A DNA stretch of 64,000 bases from Sepiola atlantica (Eukaryota > Mollusca > Cephalopoda > Sepiida > Sepiolidae), in assembly GCA_963556195.1 (NCBI GenBank), contig OY744525.1, positions 22,910,218-22,974,217 of the forward strand, read 5' to 3'. The notes under the pieces were generated by a model. The model worked only from the letters and a program-made list of their open reading frames with translations. It ran no database searches and was not told the origin of the DNA. Positions 49,936 to 59,570 of this stretch are shown here, piece by piece. The position numbers and the translations under genes were made by a program. The stretch's first letter is position 1. Each line of letters opens with the position of its first letter.

Positions 49936-50799
49936 TTTTTGTTTTTTACATTGTTAAAATTTTGGTTACGGAGGGAAGGAAAATGGCCCGGGTTTTTTAA
50001 ATTCAAGTTTATTATGTAGTAATTTGAAAATAAATGAATGTAATATGTAGTAATTTTGCTGACTCATTCTTGTGCACATGACGTTACAGTGACGTTTTCT
50101 TTTTCTTCTTAACTATTGTGAATATCATCATTTATTTTCGAACACACATGGTTTATTAGTCCTCTGCAGGCCTCCTTAATTATATTTGTGTGTTTCAGTA
50201 GTGTCTGGAGGCATACTCATTTTTTTGTTTTTCTTTCTTAACAAAAAAGGTAATTTCTGTACAAAGATAACGGGGGGGGGGGGGGAGATTGATTTTAATA
50301 GGGCTCCGTAAGCCTCTTTCAGTTTAAAAGTGCTTATTATTCAAAAGAAAAATTCTGGGGAAATACCGGGTTAATGGATGGGTTAGTGTTAGACTCCTAC
50401 AACCGCGTCTCCTTCCTTCCTTTCTTCCTCCTTACCGCCAATACTCTTGCGTCTCCTTTCTTCCTACTCCGCCTACTCCGCCTACTCCCGCGTCTATTTC
50501 CTTCCTTCCTTCTCTCACCCTCTACTCATGCGTCTCCTCCCTCCTATCCTCCTTTTTTATCATTACACAATTTATATTTATCATACTTGCCTAAAATATA
50601 ATTTACTTAAAAATATCCCGGCCCGAAACAAGTAACCTTTTCCATAATCGGTCAGTGAAGGAGATATCCTTCTACACGGTAGCAATTTCTTTTTTGTTCA
50701 ACTCAAAAGTAATCCTTTTTGTGGGTAAATACATTTTCCACAATTCGAAACCGACATTTATTCTATTTGCGTTCTGTTGGATGTTGACACATTTTAATT
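49936..50799. other. no gene seen; CT-rich minisatellite-like block
   Basis: G-run at 50272-50285. 50405-50560 is CT-rich with repeated CTTCCTTCC, CGCCTACTC and ATGCGTCTCC/TTGCGTCTCC words. Frames there are artefacts of the composition. Confidence 0.5.
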
Positions 50800-50804
50800 C
50801 ATTC

Positions 50805-50855
50805 ATTTATATTTTTCCCGGGCAACGGCGGGCGACGGGTCCAGCTAGTATATAA
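50805..50855 (-). repeat. ACTAGC-family end, inverted
   Basis: Minus reads ACTAGCTGGACCCGTCGCCC, GCCGTTGCCCGGGAAAAATA. On plus, the hairpin-forming CCCGGGCAACGGCGGGC precedes GGTCCAGCTAGT. Confidence 0.6.
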
Positions 50856-51335
50856 TAAATAAAACTGGTAAACGATATTTGTGAAGTTATAACAATTGTT
50901 TTTGAACGAAATCTTTTGTCTCTGAATTTCAAAAATAACCGCAGTTTTTCTGTATCACATCAACTTTTATAGCTACAGTATAACTTCGAATTATCTCAAA
51001 AAACATAAAAATGCTGAAAAACATAATAATCAATTTATTTCGTTTGTACAAAGGATATTGTTGATGTAAGTCAAATTGTGTTCAAAAAATTATGGTCAAC
51101 ATTTATGATTATAACTTTTTCAACTCTGTTCAATCTGTGGACAATATTTTCCATCCAATATTTATGAACAACAAATAAATAATAATAAAAGCAATTAACT
51201 GATCAGACAAACCAAATAAGTGTGCTTATTCAAAGAACAGTTACGAGGGATTAAAAAAGGATGTAGAGATATAAAGAAAAGGATGTAAAAAAAAGGATAT
51301 AGAGACAAAGGAAATTTTAGAGACAAAAAGAAAGT
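50856..51335. other. no gene seen
   Basis: AT-rich sequence leading into the minisatellite. Purine-rich AAAGAAAAGGATGTA words at 51270-51340 are degenerate edges of the array. Confidence 0.5.
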
Positions 51336-51336
51336 G

Positions 51337-51945
51337 AAGAGACAAATGAAGTGGGTGGAGACAAATGAAGAGTGTGAAGACAAATGAAGAGTGTGAAGAC
51401 AAATGAAGAGTGTGAAGACAAATGAAGAGTGTGAAGACAAATGAAGAATGTGAAGACAAATGAAGAGTGTGAAGACAAATGAAGAGTGTGAAGACAAATG
51501 AAGGGTGTGAAGACAAATGAAGAGTGTGAAGACAAATGAAGAGTGTGAAGACAAATGAAGAATGTGAAGACAAATGAAGAGTGTGAAGACAAATGAAGAA
51601 TGTGAAGACAAATGAAGGGTGTGAAGACAAATGAAGAGTGTGAAGACAAATGAAGGGTGTGAAGACAAATGAAGAGTGTGAAGACAAATGAAGAGTGTGA
51701 AGACAAATGAAGAGTGTGAAGACAAATGAAGAATGTGAAGACAAATGAAGGGTGTGAAGACAAATGAAGAGTGTGAAGACAAATGAAGAGTGTGAAGACA
51801 AATGAAGAATGTGAAGACAAATGAAGGGTGTGAAGACAAATGAAGAGTGTGAAGACAAATGAAGAGTGTGAAGACAAATGAAGAGTGTGAAGACAAATGA
51901 AGAATGTGAAGACAAATGAAGAGTGTGAAGACAAAATAAAGACTG
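51337..51945. repeat. 19-bp minisatellite, about 32 units
   Basis: Unit GTGAAGACAAATGAAGAGT, with AGAGT/AGAAT/AGGGT variants. Because 19 is not a multiple of three and the unit lacks stops on minus, all three minus frames stay open for 280-305 codons (SSFVFTLFICLHTLHL). These are not genes. Degenerate units extend to about 52110. Confidence 0.97.
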
Positions 51946-52550
51946 TAGAGAGAGAGAGAGAAAAAGGATATAAAACAAAACTGAAGAGACAAAATAAAGA
52001 TAAAGTGTAGAGAATAAAAATAGGTGTAGAAATAAAAAGATGTAGACACCAAATAAACTGAAGAGACAAAATAAAGGATGTCGAAACAAAAAATATGTCG
52101 AAACAAAAACATGTTGAGAGAAGAAAAATGGGTGCAGTTTTGAAGTCAGCCAAATTTAGTGAAAAATTGAACTCAACAAAAATCATCAAAAATTCTTCCC
52201 TATTGAAATTAATTTTATCTCAACACTTTACTGCAGTTTCATGAAACTACATTTACCAAAAGTGGTTTTGATAGTCTTCTTGATTGGAGTTAGGTTTAGG
52301 TTTATAGATTTGAATGAAAAATTCAAAACCCATCTGATGAATTTAAAGTCTTGAAACTGCAATAAAGTGTTGATATAATATAAAATGAATTCTTTTTTGA
52401 TTATTATAAAGCTCTATCTGAAAATCTATTGAGCATTTGATATGTACAAAGGTTTGCTGTCTTGATTTGGTTCAGTTTCAGAATTGACGTCTGAATGACT
52501 ATTTATGAAAAGTTGATTTTTTTATTTTATCATATACATATATAAATTAT
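51946..52550. other. no gene seen
   Basis: Degenerate array edge, then AT-rich DNA. TTTCATGAAACTACATTTAC, CAAAAGTGGTTTTGAT is unique by eye. Confidence 0.5.
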
Positions 52551-52554
52551 TTAC

Positions 52555-52650
52555 ATCAAAATCACAGTGAAACATTGGTTGAATCGCCAAAGTTAAGCAA
52601 CGCTGAGCCTGGTCAATACTTAGATGGGTGACTATTTGTTGTAAGTTTGA
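52555..52650 (+). other. 5S rRNA-derived fragment (pseudogene or SINE head)
   Basis: AAAATCACAGTGAAACATTG, GTTGAATCGCCAAAGTTAAG, CAACGCTGAGCCTGGTCAAT, ACTTAGATGGGTGACTA aligns with 5S rRNA from the ATCAC region through the internal promoter (AAGTTAAGCAACG...GAGCCTGGTTAGTACTTGGATGGGTGAC), with substitutions. The 5' first ~10 and the 3' last ~30 bases of 5S are absent. It is therefore not a functional gene. SINEs headed by 5S rRNA are known. Confidence 0.75.
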
Positions 52651-53505
52651 AGTGGAAATAGCTGTAATATCACTTTCACCAATACCCTAAAAAAGGTATG
52701 AATCCATCTCTTCTCCCCCCTCCCCCCAGCTATCTGTGAAATAGTAGGGTAAACTAGACTCTCAAGCCTTGGTAAAGCAACTAGTCTACCAGTATTTCTC
52801 TGCTTATTTAAGCATTACACCCATACTTTGCTGTACAACATCATTATGCAGGGATCCTGTCAGAGGGTGTCCATTGTCTCTCAAGGCAGACGAGGGCTAT
52901 TTATGTATGCTTTATAACCAACTTAAGTTAGAATCTTTCGTCTGACTTACAGATGTTGGTTGGAATTTTGAAAAAATGATCAACAGATCAAATAGACATA
53001 AAATGTCTATCATGGTTAACAAAATATAATTTAATGAACATAAAACACAAGTTGTCCCTACTCAGCGTTGCCAAGGATTGTTTTTACTTTTATTGATAAT
53101 TTACATGACTAAAATGTAAAAAAAACATTTTGCATTCTCTTAAAAAATTAAAAAGTCGACCAAACAACTGCAAGTAACTCTGTATTCATCAATACAGAGC
53201 TAGTTTTCTTCCTTCTTAAAATGGCGTTATTTCGGAAACTATTCTGGTTGGATAAAACAATTTTTCAAATAAATTAAATCGAATTACATTTTTTTCTTGC
53301 TAAGAACACGTACCAACGTTGCACAAAATGAAACGGTGAACCAGAATCAAATATTGATTTTGTAGAATGAAAGGTATCAATGACCAAAATCGACAAACTG
53401 ATTGACTTTATGTTATTATATAGAATAAATATTTTGTAGATACTTGTGTTTTAATTCATAATTACAATTCGTTTTATTATTTTATTGCAGAAATTTATAA
53501 TTATT
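52651..53505. other. no gene seen; ACTAGC-like remnant at 53045
   Basis: GTTGTCCCTACTCAGCGTTG, CCAAGGATTG (53050) and TTTACTTTTATTGATAATTT, ACATGACTAAAAT correspond to 15068-15130. The rest is AT-rich. Confidence 0.5.
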
Positions 53506-53570
53506 GACGGCATGGGCTAGGATCCAATTGTAGTATTTCTTCTGTCCTCGGTCAGAGGCAATTTTAATTT
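53506..53570 (+). repeat. degenerate U2-head-like sequence
   Basis: GGCATGGGCTAGGATCCAAT, TGTAGTATTTCTTCTGTCC resembles U2 GGCCTTTTGGCTAAGATCAA, GTGTAGTATCTGTTC with several changes. No SINE body follows. Confidence 0.4.
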
Positions 53571-54350
53571 TTAATCGAAGCAATTTCAATGTTTGCTCTA
53601 GTGCAGGATGACTTTTAGAGAGAGCTGGATTTTATCCACATTTCCGTTTAGCAGGTGATTCAAATCAAATCATTTGATTGGTCCAGACACTTCAAATTGA
53701 CCAATTATTGGGACCCTCGAATTGGCGCCAAAAGACAAACACTCTGTACTATCGTCTTCTTCAACGAATCTCGAAGAGTAAAAATGTATTATTCTCCACT
53801 GCTACTACCAGCAAGAGAATGAAATTGTAGCCGTCTCATTCGTATTTAAAACTATTTTGGTGAAACGCATTTTGGTATTCATACACAGACTTTTCTTCTC
53901 GTTGAGCCAGAAATAACACATTTTATTGGCAAGAACATCTTGTATTTATTGTCAATATGTCTTTTAATGTATTTTTATGCAATTATTTTTATTGTTGATT
54001 GCAGCGTTCGTTTTTTTTTTTTTGCTCAATAACTTTTTCATTTTGGAAAAACAGTAAGCTTAACAGACTTCCTTTAGATAGACACTAAGCTCAATATTAT
54101 TCTCGCTTTTAATAAACACCAAACTAAATATAATTTTCATATATTAAATAATAAATGTTGTATAAAATGCACGTTGTCCATCGATTAATTCTCCGTTTCA
54201 GCAAAATGTTTGATGAGAATTTAGACAAGTGGTTACCAACGTGGAGCGTACGTCTCAGAAGATGAAAATATGATTTTTATGGGTGCAATTGAGAACGACT
54301 GAGGAAATCTATCTCAAAATTTTCGATTTATATTTTGGGGATTTTTCGTC
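53571..54350. other. no gene seen
   Basis: No recognised repeat or domain. Confidence 0.5.
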
Positions 54351-54357
54351 AAGTATT

Positions 54358-54735
54358 TATTTACTCCTCTCCAGGAGTTAGGCACAAGGCCAGTTTTTAT
54401 CTTACTCCCACAAGTAAGATGCGACTCAAGGTCGGGTCGGGAAAGTGGGGTTTGAAAAGCCAGTGCCCGAGAGGTGAGCACTCTGGCCATTAAAAATTGC
54501 CTGGGCAGCCCCGTCGGCATTCCCCGGTAGGGGCGCCTCAGACAGTAAGCGATAAACTTACTCCTCCCCAAAGAGGGGAGGCAAAGCCTGGGAGGGTGGA
54601 CCACCTAGAACTGCACAGGACAGACCCATAGACCGGCGTAAATCAAGCCCCGAAGGCCAAGACAATACCAGTGTATGAGGTGCAGTATCCATCGGAACAG
54701 ATACTACACTTTGATCTTAGCCAAAAGGCCAAGAA
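54358..54735 (-). mobile_element. U2-snRNA-headed SINE, full length
   Basis: Reverse complement of the 10187 copy. 3' end TTTACTCCTCTCCAGGAGTT at the left; body CATTCCCCGGTAGGGGCGCC and CCAAAGAGGGGAGGCAAAGC; GACCCATAGACCGGCGTAAA; then U2 head AACAGATACTACACTTTGAT, CTTAGCCAAAAGGCCAAGAA at 54694-54735. Complete from U2 5' end to the GAGGAGTAAAT end, one of the two best copies. Confidence 0.92.
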
Positions 54736-55315
54736 CAACGAGATTTTTCGTCGAGTAGTCATACGCAATTTATGCTTCAGATCTTTGAATAAATAATTTA
54801 GCGATGGTGAAAAGAGTTCTTATAGTGTCGCCGTCACATAATAACGCCATCGCCCTTGCACGTTGCACTGAACGCCCAAGGTCATGCGAGAACCTTATTT
54901 ATTGAATTAGATTTAGAAATGATGACGGCTGTGAGCCAGAAACACGTGTCCATGGATTAGATTTTATGTACTTATAAAATTAATAAAAATATATATGTCT
55001 TTTAATGTCGATTCATATATGTAGGAGAAGATAAGCGCATATATAAAATAAGCTGCTCTACTTTCATCTTATTAGGTTCGTTTTTGTGTTGTGTAAATCG
55101 CACTCAATTTTAAACTCTTGCACAGTCATTGCAGACACTTAACAAATAGCCAATCTGACAGCTATTGTGTATATATATCTAATCGAAAACGTTCGTTAAA
55201 CCTATGGAACATTTATTAATTTTTTTGATTTTGATACAAAAAAGACCATCAGAAAAATTGAAAAAATTAAAAAGGTGTACTTAAACAAACGAATTCTGTT
55301 ACTTTTAACAATGTT

Positions 55316-55318
<3 letters not shown>
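54736..55318. other. no gene seen
   Basis: Nothing recognised. Sequence complexity is normal. Confidence 0.5.

Positions 55319-55373
<55 letters not shown>
55319..55373. repeat. (TA)n microsatellite
   Basis: Pure TA, 54 bases, directly before the foldback. Confidence 0.95.
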
Positions 55374-55375
<2 letters not shown>

Positions 55376-55377
55376 GA

Positions 55378-55604
55378 AAATGGTTAAGAAAAAGTGAAAA
55401 GAGTAACATTCAGTGAAAATAAGGAGACAAACGCATCATTAAAGTTGGACAAAGAAATTTTGGTCAAAGGATTCCGACCATAATCATTTGGTGATATCAA
55501 ATCTGAATCCTTTGACTAAAAAACTTCGTCCAACTTTAATGGTGCATTTGTCTCCTAATTTTCGCTGAATCTTACTCTGTTTGTCCACTTTTTCTGAACC
55601 ATTT
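55378..55604. repeat. 227-bp foldback
   Basis: Arms about 55378-55474 and 55505-55604 are inverted copies (AATGGTTAAGAAAAAGTG / CACTTTTTCTGAACCATT; AGGAGACAAACGCATCATTA / TAATGGTGCATTTGTCTCCT) with about 10-15% mismatch. No hammerhead core. (TA)n lies on both sides. Confidence 0.85.
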
Positions 55605-55642
55605 TCACATTTTGTCTGAAATTTTGATTTCGTATTCACTCC

Positions 55643-55645
55643 CTC

Positions 55646-55677
<32 letters not shown>

Positions 55678-55678
55678 G
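55643..55678. repeat. (TA)n / TATG microsatellite
   Basis: TA runs interrupted by one TATG. Confidence 0.9.
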
Positions 55679-55773
55679 GTACACGCATTGTATTAGTTTC
55701 TGTAGATGTAAATCCGTTGAAACTCAAGTGTTTATAAAAAGTGATCAATAACAAGTAGAATTGTTCTTTAGCA

Positions 55774-55971
55774 TAAATTTTTATTTATACAAACATTATT
55801 GGTTACATATGTGCATACATGTTTCGGTTGTACTCTGCAATAGAGAGTCAACCTCTTCAGACCAAAGAAGACAAGTCTTGTCTTCTTTGGTCTGAAGAGG
55901 TGGACTCTCTGAAGAGTACAACCAAAACATGTATGCACATATGTAACCAATAATGTTTGTATAAATGAAAA
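55774..55971. repeat. 198-bp palindrome with hammerhead-like core
   Basis: Nearly spacer-less inverted repeat (ATACAAACATTATTGGTTAC / GTAACCAATAATGTTTGTAT; centre GAAGACAAG/CTTGTCTTC). The left arm on minus: CTGAAGA (complement of 55854-55860), a long stem II (GGTTG plus ACTCT pairing with AGAGT-A-CAACC, loop of 7), GAAA (complement of 55822-55825), CATGTATGC. The right arm has the same order with a deletion in stem II and CAAAAC. A (TA)n tract follows. Confidence 0.85.
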
Positions 55972-55978
55972 TGTATAC

Positions 55979-56002
55979 TATATATATATATATATATATA
56001 TA
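55979..56002. repeat. (TA)n microsatellite
   Basis: TA run. Confidence 0.95.
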
Positions 56003-56059
56003 TTATATTACATTTAAAGTGAGGCTACCAACATTTGTAAATTTGAAAAAAAAACTTTT

Positions 56060-56165
56060 TTTCAGAAATTGTTTATTACTTTATTATTTTATAAGTTCAT
56101 AATTTTATAATTCTATAACGCGTTTCGAACGTCTTGGCTCTCTTCAGATATTCTTTCCATTTGAA
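56060..56165 (-). ncRNA. solitary hammerhead-like motif
   Basis: Minus strand: CTGAAGA (complement of 56141-56147), stem II GAGC/GTTC with loop CAAGAC, GAAA (complement of 56123-56126), then the self-complementary ACGCGT as a loopless stem III and T. A three-pair stem I (TAT/ATA) is possible. The TTATAAAATAATAAAGTAAT tail lies 3' of it on minus. Not in a palindrome. Confidence 0.55.
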
Positions 56166-56397
56166 AACTAAGTTTGTTTTTAATAGTTTGATGTTTCTGC
56201 ACATGAGAACGTGTGTGTGTGTGTGTGTTTTCATATCTTTTACTTCTCTTGGTCAAAGCTATGTGTTTTTTAAGCACGTGTGTTTCTGACTTTTATCTCT
56301 GCGGTCATCTTCGTGTTAGGTTATTAAGTACATTTTGGTCAGTTTCTCCGATGCGAGTAATAGTGCCCTGTAGATTTTATTAGGACTCCGTCGTCTC

Positions 56398-56430
56398 TGT
56401 GTGTGTATATATATATATATATATATAGTC
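56398..56430. repeat. (TG)n(TA)n microsatellite
   Basis: Short GTGTGT then TA run. Confidence 0.9.
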
Positions 56431-56455
56431 TCGGAAGTTTCTCAACCATTAAAAC

Positions 56456-56460
<5 letters not shown>

Positions 56461-56492
<32 letters not shown>
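56461..56492. repeat. poly(A), about 30 bases
   Basis: Uninterrupted A run. Could be a retroposon tail, but no element is recognisable upstream. Confidence 0.9.
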
Positions 56493-56494
<2 letters not shown>

Positions 56495-56629
56495 CTTAAG
56501 TCTCAAGTCGTTCAGTGGAAAATCACTCATGTAAGTCAATTTATTTTTTACAGTTATTATATTAGTTTATTTCTAACACTATTTTAAGGGATCATCAGTT
56601 GTTTACCATGAAAAACTGTTTCGGGAATT

Positions 56630-56770
56630 TATATATATATATATATATTCAGTAATTACTTTAATAGTGCTCAATACGTGAGTTGAGCTTAGTAGCAGTA
56701 TGAAAATATATTTATGCTAAGTAATCTACACAGAAACGTTTGTTTCATTCCCAGGGAAAATCATCAGGCT
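56630..56770 (-). repeat. solitary copy of the 24.4-kb foldback unit with hammerhead-like core
   Basis: Minus: CTGATGA (complement of 56761-56767), stem II TTCC/GGAA with a 3-base loop, GAAA (complement of 56743-56746), CAAACGTTTC, TGTGTAGATTACTTAGCATA, AATATATTTTCATACTGCTA. The segment from TGTGTAG onward is homologous to the arms and flank at 24340-24450. Core bases are intact. Preceded by (TA)n at 56631-56649. Confidence 0.6.
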
Positions 56771-56907
56771 AATTGATTGGATGTATGGTTTAAAGTTGCT
56801 TGTATTTCTAACTAATAATAGTAAAATCAACGAATCTGATTGCTTAGTAGCTGTATTAAGCACTACTATAGCTACTAATCAATCAATTCGTAGGTTTTAT
56901 TGCCTGA

Positions 56908-56931
56908 TGATGGTGGTGATGATGATGGTGG

Positions 56932-56962
<31 letters not shown>
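56908..56962. repeat. (GAT)n / (GGTGAT)n microsatellite
   Basis: About 18 trinucleotide units. Poly-M/poly-D frames over it are artefacts. Confidence 0.95.
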
Positions 56963-56963
<1 letters not shown>

Positions 56964-57377
56964 TCTACATTATATGCAGTGGCATGGGCGACGAGTTGGT
57001 AACCCCGGGCATCCAAATTGGTTGTAATCCAATCATATTCAAACTATTTCCCTTTGTCATAATATTTTTCAGTATTTGGACTTATATTTAAGTCTTTGGG
57101 ACATACAATCAAGGAGTTAACCCTAGGCATCTTTAGGACATCACCAGAATTCTTCCAACCACTGATTATATGTATGCATATATACATCATGAAAAAAATA
57201 TTTCAACTGGAGAACTATTTTAAAACAAACACTATTTGCCACCTCATCACCAACTTAAACCCCTCCTACCCTCACACAATGTCTTAATCCAATTACCTCG
57301 CATTTTGGATTCTACACTCCTACTACAAATCTTGCTGTATGTACATATATTATCTCTGTTACTTTAACATTTATTCT
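56963..57377. other. no gene seen
   Basis: Short plus frames without recognised domains. Confidence 0.5.
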
Positions 57378-57385
57378 TTATAAAG

Positions 57386-57834
57386 TAGTGTTGGGACGAT
57401 GATTCGGAATTGGAAAAATCAGAACTTTTTTGGAGTATCGGAATCGGAATCAGAAATATGTGTTCCTATTTTCCGATGCCAAAAACGATTCTTTTTATTT
57501 TTTTATATTTGTTCGTTTTTTGTTTAAAACTTAACTTAAAAACGTACTAATGATAAAATGATGAATATTTATTGATTTTAAACTATCAGTAAAACTAAAA
57601 TCGAAACATCACCCGCCTCCCCCCTCCCACAAGTGTATTTTTTACATTTGCGAAAATATATGAACATATTACAAGGGTTTTTACGGTAATCCGAAAATAA
57701 AAAACACCTTTATAGCTAAATATTTAGAAATTTAAAAATAATCGGAATCTGTAATTGTATCGGAATCGGGAATTTAAAACGGAATCGGTAATTGTATGGA
57801 AATCGGGAAAAATATTGGAATCGTCCCATCACTA
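57386..57834. mobile_element. non-autonomous hAT-like element with 8-bp TSD
   Basis: The left end TAGTGTTGGGACGATGATTC and right end GAATCGTCCCATCACTA are imperfect inverted repeats. The flanks TTATAAAG (57378-57385) and TTATAAGG (57835-57842) match at 7 of 8 positions. Subterminal GGAATCGG words are repeated several times near both ends (57430-57450, 57740-57800), as expected for hAT transposase binding. The interior is AT-rich and non-coding. 449 bp. Confidence 0.85.
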
Positions 57835-57968
57835 TTATAAGGTCCTCACAATGACGAAATATACTGAATCAAATCATGTTCCTTTTTCTTTTAATTAGTT
57901 TGTTTTTTTGCTTATATCGTTTTACTATTTTTTACCTATACATTGTGTCGGATATTCGTCTAAATGTA

Positions 57969-57969
<1 letters not shown>

Positions 57970-58011
<42 letters not shown>
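57970..58011. repeat. (TA)n microsatellite
   Basis: TA run. Confidence 0.95.
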
Positions 58012-58014
<3 letters not shown>

Positions 58015-58434
58015 CAAATTGTTTGTGGTACAGAATTTTATCAAAGTTTTAAATAGAATGAACGGAGTCATCGCGAGTCGAGGACAATATCGCAAGAAAA
58101 AAAGAGAGGAAATTTGTAGTGATTTAATCGTCGGAAGACATTCGATTAAAAACTTTTAAAAAGAATAAAAAGATCGACTAAAATTAACAGACTAAATCCC
58201 AAGGTACCTTTCAACCGACACATTGTCAAGGGAGACGTCGGCGAATATCGCTTTAAAACGGGGAAAAGAGTAACGTGGAGAGAAAAAAACAAACAAAAAA
58301 AACACAAAGGGAGATTGAATAACGCCATTATAAACCGAAAAAGAATATATGGACATAATAGGCAAAGTATTTTTTTTCTTTTTTTTTCCTTTTTAGAAGT
58401 CTCCAAATAAGTCCAACTTGTGAGACTTTTTGCC
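58012..58434. other. no gene seen
   Basis: Plus frame 57908-58159 is mostly TA-encoded. The remainder (MNKLFVVQNFIKVLNRMNGV) shows no known domain. Confidence 0.5.
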
Positions 58435-58550
58435 TACAGAGCGATGGTTTTCGCATTGTAACACTCACTGCCTCCAACACTTAGAGATGGTGTTTGGAAC
58501 GGGCCTTGTGTACAATGCGAAAACATCCATCGGAGTACGCCTCACCGCAC
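58435..58550. repeat. nested hairpin
   Basis: GATGGTTTTCGCATTGTAAC (58444) pairs with GTACAATGCGAAAACATC (58511-58528). Inside, CCAACAC (58474-58480) pairs with GTGTTTGG (58490-58497). Confidence 0.75.
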
Positions 58551-58570
58551 TTTTTATTGTCATACAAGTG

Positions 58571-58571
<1 letters not shown>

Positions 58572-58610
<39 letters not shown>
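58572..58610. repeat. (TA)n microsatellite
   Basis: TA run. Confidence 0.95.
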
Positions 58611-58614
<4 letters not shown>

Positions 58615-59250
58615 TGGCGGAATCGGTAGAACAAGTGAGGAGCCTAAGAGACTACAAAGAAAATCAAGTCAAATTCATGTCTGTAGCAAGTATTCCATAT
58701 TTATTGATCAAAAGACTTCATCATATTTAAGTTGCCTTCTTATTTTTGGAAATCACTAAAGAATATAAGCAGTAGACATGAGAAGGTAGGGTTAGGGTGA
58801 AGGGACAAAGGATGAAAGAAGAAAAACGAAAAGTATAACAGATAGAGAGGACCAGTAGTTACAGAGAAACCAAATAATAGTGGTTGGTAGGTAGGACAGA
58901 TATTTCAAAGATCGTCTTGTGGGATAAATTGGGTCAGGAGCAGAATGGCACCGGGTGAGAGAGAGAGAAATACAGGCTGACTGGTCATTTCTTGAATGTC
59001 CATGTGCATTTCCACCTATTCTCTCAACATTTTGTTGGATCTATTCCAAATTATCTCATATATAATATTACAGAAGTTTATATGAACATGGTACCTTAAG
59101 TTTTAAGCTGGGAGAGCAGACCCAGACAAAAAAAATACTGTGTTTTCTTGAATTTTAATTATAATTATAAACCACTCATTGGCTTTCTTCAGCCATATTG
59201 GATCATCGTCATCGTCAGTGATTGCTCTGGAGTCTGAGTGACAACAAGCT
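58611..59250. other. no gene seen
   Basis: Nothing recognised. GAGAGAGAGAAATACAGG at 58956 is a short GA stretch. Confidence 0.5.
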
Positions 59251-59257
59251 CCTCAGA

Positions 59258-59271
59258 TAATAATAATAATG

Positions 59272-59313
<42 letters not shown>

Positions 59314-59325
59314 TATTATTATTAT
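59258..59325. repeat. (ATT)n trinucleotide repeat
   Basis: About 20 units with small interruptions. Confidence 0.95.
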
Positions 59326-59359
59326 ACTAAAGCCGAGTTAATCAACGTTCGTTTCTCTA

Positions 59360-59490
59360 AGGTCTTTGTTCCTATATATTTAAATCCCACAAAATACATG
59401 TTACAATATTCCTCAGTTTTTGCATTGAGTTATGTTTGATGAACTCCTAGGCGTGAAACACAAACGTTTCTGTGTAGCTTACTTGCATAT
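59360..59490 (-). repeat. dispersed repeat family A fragment joined to a hammerhead-like tail
   Basis: CCCACAAAATACATGTTACA, ATATTCCTCAGTTTTTGCAT, TGAGTTATGTTTGATGAA matches the inverted family A copy at 9590-9650. It then runs on plus into GTGAAACACAAACGTTTCTG, TGTAGCTTACTTGC, which resembles the GAAAC...TGTGTAG end of the 56.7-kb element. The CUGANGA heptamer is TTGATGA. Confidence 0.45.
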
Positions 59491-59530
59491 AATAATACAT
59501 GTTTTCTTTGTATTTTTGTCATAATATCTG

Positions 59531-59565
<35 letters not shown>
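59531..59565. repeat. (TA)n microsatellite
   Basis: TA run followed by (TG). Confidence 0.95.

Positions 59566-59570
<5 letters not shown>

Noticed and set aside
51195..52189. Three overlapping minus-strand frames of 282-305 codons
   Set aside because: They are three readings of one 19-bp minisatellite (SSFVFTLFICLHTLHL repeats) with no independent sequence or domain.
52555..52650. Functional 5S rRNA gene
   Set aside because: Both ends are missing and there are several substitutions in the internal promoter region.
56781..57091. Poly-Met and poly-Asp frames
   Set aside because: Products of the (GAT)n microsatellite.
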